A stretch of DNA of 64,000 nucleotides from Daldinia sp. FL1419 (Eukaryota; Ascomycota; Sordariomycetes; Xylariales; Hypoxylaceae): NCBI GenBank assembly GCA_025201765.1, contig MU623386.1:1-64000 (forward strand), written 5' to 3'. The notes below the pieces were generated by a model. That model saw nothing but the letters and a program-made list of their open reading frames with translations, was not told where the DNA came from and did no database searches. How positions within the stretch are numbered: position 1 is the stretch's first letter; the number at the start of each line of letters is the position of its first letter. Below, in pieces: positions 60,603 to 64,000 of this stretch. Made by a program: the position numbers and the translations under genes.

Positions 60603-62882
60603 TATTGCTGATTTTACACTGAAGTAACGACAATTGCTAGTGATGAAATGGTAATTCGATATCCCGGGGCTTTTCAGCGGTGCGGCGAAGCGACGAGAGA
60701 GTGGACGAATACTACGAGGGGAAAGAAATGCAATGGCAGATTGCATGGTCCTCGCGGGATGCTGTTGGTGGGAGCAAAGTCTTTTATACACTTTTCCGTT
60801 CCCGCCACGAGAGTAAATAAGCCACCCTGTTGACTACATAGAACATCTACATCAACAAGCCCTACCACCCGCGACCGCATTCCGTATGTGGAGATGTACG
60901 CTTGTTAAAACACGTCCAACAAAGGAGGAAAAAATGGGCAGGCCGTATCTCGCCGAACAAACCCCATACACTACAGTACTATCGCGGGCTCATGACTTAA
61001 CTGATTGGCATGGATAATAAGCTCCTCACGATAGAACGAACTCCAGCCTCCGCACGAAGAAGATGGGGGGAAATTGGCGAGTCTCTCATTTGCTCGTTTA
61101 AAGGTAGGAGATTGGGGCCAGAGGCGGCCGCCACTGACGATCCAATATGTCACAGAAGGGGGGGAGTTTCGCCGAGGGCGGGTGAGGGGGGGAGACGGGG
61201 AGAGAGAGGGAGAAAAGCAAGGCGAGTGTAAATTCCAGCTAGAAAATCTCGCTAGGAACAAGACCGACATGACAGAGCTCGACACTATCTCGAAAAAGAA
61301 AAACAGAGCCCTCCCCCAACTATTCCGTAGCAGCATGGATTGCAACATGACGATTCGCTTGGGAGAATGATTTCGCCGAGACCCGACTTTGTCAATCTTA
61401 CCCGTCATCAATTCGTCGATTGGAATACCCTCATTCCTACACAATTTAGCCTGAATATCAAGCTCGTGGGTACTATGGATACCCCTTATGTGAGGGATGG
61501 GGGCCCACTGCGGCTAATTCCCCTATTTACCTACCCTATGTTACTATCCTCTATGCTACTATCTCCTGGATTTCTTTTTTTCTATTTTCTTTTTCTATTA
61601 TAGGTATCTTCGGTTAGATCCACCATCAAATACGATCTGGTCTAATTGGTCTACTCGACTGCTTGTTTAACCTAACCTCGTGTCGACTTATTTTATGTCG
61701 CATTCATCCCACGTTTCTCAGTTGGATGCAACGAACCGCCGCTCTTTTATCCTTTCTCGTTATTGTTTTTAACATCTTATTAAGCACGTAATAATATCCT
61801 CTTCAAGTAAATACTACGATATGACACTTGAGAAGTAAAATCTAACCCGACTTAATCCTTATTCAACCAATCACCGTCTAGTCGCTCTAGCACTGTATAT
61901 CGTAGATCGGCGCTTGGCGATCTCCTATATACTAACCTACTCAGATCTTCAACTCTGCGGCTCCTAATGTGCACAGGTAGTTTCGCGAACGTTACCCCAA
62001 TCAATTCTCGCCTAACTGTACCGTTAATCTCTTAATGGCTCTTCTAATTCAACCCATGGCCTATCATTATGTAGGTAGTTTAGACACCTAATACTCTTTC
62101 AAGGTGAGGATTGCTCCTCAATCTCTTGTGCCTTTAATCGAGATATCCATAGAATACCCACCTCATAACGTGGCTCATGTTACTACGACATATTAAATTA
62201 GTTAATGGTATAGATGTTTACCTCCGTCTACTATAAAAGAGCCAATTTGAATCGCAAGCCTTCAGAAAACATGAGGAGTACTCCCGCCCACTAGGTGTTT
62301 TCATTGATGTTAGCCAAGGTATGTATTAGCGCAAAGCTCTTACGCTTGCAAGCGTTTGTGCGTTGGGTAAGGAGACATATCTAGGTAGGCCAGGAACAAT
62401 TTAATTCGCCTTCTTTCTTGGTTACCATAATGCTATTATAGAGTACTAACATCGAAAGTACTTACGTCGGGTGTAAGGCGTAGTATGAGATGTACATTTA
62501 ATACCCCTTTATTTCCAGCACATTGTCATCTAGATAGGTACCCAATCTCTAGCATCCTAAGTCAATATCGAAAGCCGAACCGAAAGTATTGACCATTTTA
62601 AATTAATGTAAAGCTTGAAAGGCATTTTCCGAAAACGCTCATCCCTTTATTATGATTTTACCTCGACATCATATTCCTATTGTTACCAGCATGTCTGTTT
62701 GGTCTTTGTTCAGCACAAGTAATCTTCCCAGCCCTGTATCGCCTATGGCTACGATGGTAATTACTTGTAGGTCTACTTGTAGGTCCAGTTCATAATCCTC
62801 GTTAACGCTTCCGTACAGCTGTTCAGCCATTCTACTACAGAGAAATCGTGCGTGTAGAGCGAAGAATCGATAAATATAAAAT
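60603..62882. other. Intergenic region without recognised gene
   Basis: It begins with the reductase promoter or presequence region. A purine-rich stretch (about 61150-61225, GGGGGAG/GAGAGAG runs) lies in it. Frames at 60971-61444 - and 61010-61603 + show no domain. The right part (61.6-62.9 kb) is unique sequence, the last portion probably the kinase promoter. Confidence 0.45.
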
Positions 62883-64000
62883 ATGGCCGTTAGTAGAAGA
62901 AAGAATCGACGTGAGACTCAAAATGAACCTTACGGGAGTAATGTTCTTCTAGGTAAGCAGTCTTTAATTCTTTGAATCAAGTAACGTACGTTGATATCTT
63001 TGGTATAACTAGAACGATTGATAAGACGTGAGAGACGTCGAACTCCGATCGAAACTGATGAATTTAGGGCGGCCCGAGAAGCGCTGAGGACGCTCAAAAA
63101 ACACTTCGAGGAGAACTACGAAACTGTCTATTCGGGGCGGGCTAAGTTTCAAAAGGTACTTGGCTGGGGAGGTTTTGGTATCGCCACGCTAGTATGTAAT
63201 TTGAGATTTACACATTTGCCCCCTTTCCACCGTCTGCCTATACGCTGTTCCGTAAACGAATAGGAGAAGCTTTTGTGCTCTATTTGGGGTTTATGAAGCT
63301 GCCATAGATCATTATGCAAGCTCCCTCTCGCCAATATAATAGCTCCGGGTAAAGTATAGATATAACAATTAACGGTACATAATACAGTGGAAAATAAAAA
63401 CTCCAGACAACCGCCGTATAGATGTTGCTGTTAAATCAAGTATCATAAAATCGAAAACCAGGGCCAAAGAGAAAGAACTACGAAAGGAGATCAATATCAT
63501 GGGTGTGAGTAAATTCAGTGCCTTAACTAATAAGTTTCCATTCTTAACTTTGGATAGACGCTACTTAATGGCGCGGAACATATCGTCCAACTTATCAACA
63601 TCGAGCCAAATCTCCCCACGTATTACAATGATGCGAAAGCGCCCCAACCGGTCATGGTTATGGAAGTTCTCAAGCACGGAAGTCTCTCAGAATTGATAGA
63701 TAAGATCAACAAGGCTAGACTCACGAACTTACCGGTAATCGAAATAGCAGAAAATCCGTGGGGGGAAGGGCGTTATAATCGGGAGGATTTGAAACTTGGA
63801 TATATTCCAAATCGAATACTATGGAGATTCTTCTTATGCTGTAAGCCCAAATAAGCCCTTGCTTGAAACCCCATTGGGCGATCGCTAAATGAAACCGTAT
63901 AGTGGCGAGAGCCATTACCGGAATGGCGTATGGGCCTCCTATCCAAGTTAACCTTTATGAAAACGTAAATAAATGGCGCGAAGTATATCGAGCAGCCAAA
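62883..64000 (+). CDS. Fungal Ser/Thr protein kinase, N-terminal part (runs off the window)
   Basis: Exons 62883-62952, 63013-63191, 63388-63504, 63558-63840 and 63903-64000+ remain in frame to the edge. After a basic start (AVSRRKNRRETQ and RRERRRTPIE), the kinase N-lobe begins: FQKVLGWGGFGIATL (glycine loop), RRIDVAVKSS (ATP-anchoring Lys), ELRKEINIM (helix C Glu), VMVMEVLKHGSLSELIDKI (hinge region), then FFLCLARAITGMAYG, the helix before the catalytic loop. The HRD and DFG motifs would lie beyond position 64000. This resembles the expanded fungal kinase families of unknown role. Exon 1 and its 60-bp intron are the least certain part, because the acceptor CTAG lies very close to the candidate branch site. 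Substrate and pathway unknown. Confidence 0.75.

Overview
The window looks like nuclear DNA of a filamentous ascomycete (Pezizomycotina, most like a Sordariomycete). The coding genes carry short introns of about 46-110 bp with GTRNGT donors and CTAAC-type branch sites. They include families typical of these fungi: a HET domain, a Zn2Cys6 factor with a fungal-type middle domain, a GH36 Sip1-like enzyme and fungal xylose reductase. There are also conserved eukaryotic housekeeping genes (beta-MPP, mS38/Cox24, SDS22). No bacterial operon signals are seen.

Layout. Positions 1-21160 are an extremely AT-rich, gene-free block with strong G-versus-C strand asymmetry, as expected of old repeats mutated by RIP (C to T at CpA). 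Two relics can still be read in it: an LTR-retrotransposon integrase on + (about 1640-2030) and a possible Pif1-like helicase on - (about 10.7-11.6 kb). A less mutated island (6.9-9.7 kb) holds an irregular satellite-like array, 17-bp tandem repeats and a short candidate element with 10-bp inverted ends. From about 21.2 kb the composition becomes balanced and genes begin.

Genes in order: a HET-domain/C2H2-type fusion (21968-24732 +); a CTF1-like Zn2Cys6 transcription factor (26377-29524 +); an agmatinase/arginase-family enzyme in 9 exons (30456-32080 +); mitoribosomal mS38/Cox24 (32360-33458 -); an ankyrin-type pseudogene with five in-frame stops (33872-35488 +); a histidinol-dehydrogenase-family enzyme (35936-37311 +); an intron-containing tRNA-Asn (38731-38834 -); a wrecked NAD-epimerase pseudogene (39163-39766 +); an intact extended SDR (40644-41868 +); a GH36 raffinose-synthase/alpha-galactosidase-like enzyme (42114-45054 -); beta-MPP (45627-47296 +); a BAHD-like acyltransferase (49570-51193 -); an alpha/beta hydrolase (55102-56318 -); SDS22 (57421-58714 +); xylose reductase (59291-60602 -); and a Ser/Thr protein kinase cut by the right edge (62883-64000 +).

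No secondary-metabolite cluster or operon-like system is evident. Thematic links are carbohydrate metabolism (GH36, xylose reductase) and mitochondrial function (mS38, beta-MPP, possible presequences on xylose reductase and the hydrolase). The most unusual objects are the HET-zinc-finger chimera next to the heterochromatin-like block, the pseudogene whose five stops all fit CpA to TpA change, and the xylose reductase with a possible mitochondrial start and an altered cofactor loop. All splice models come from reading splice sites and protein continuity by eye, with no alignment run.
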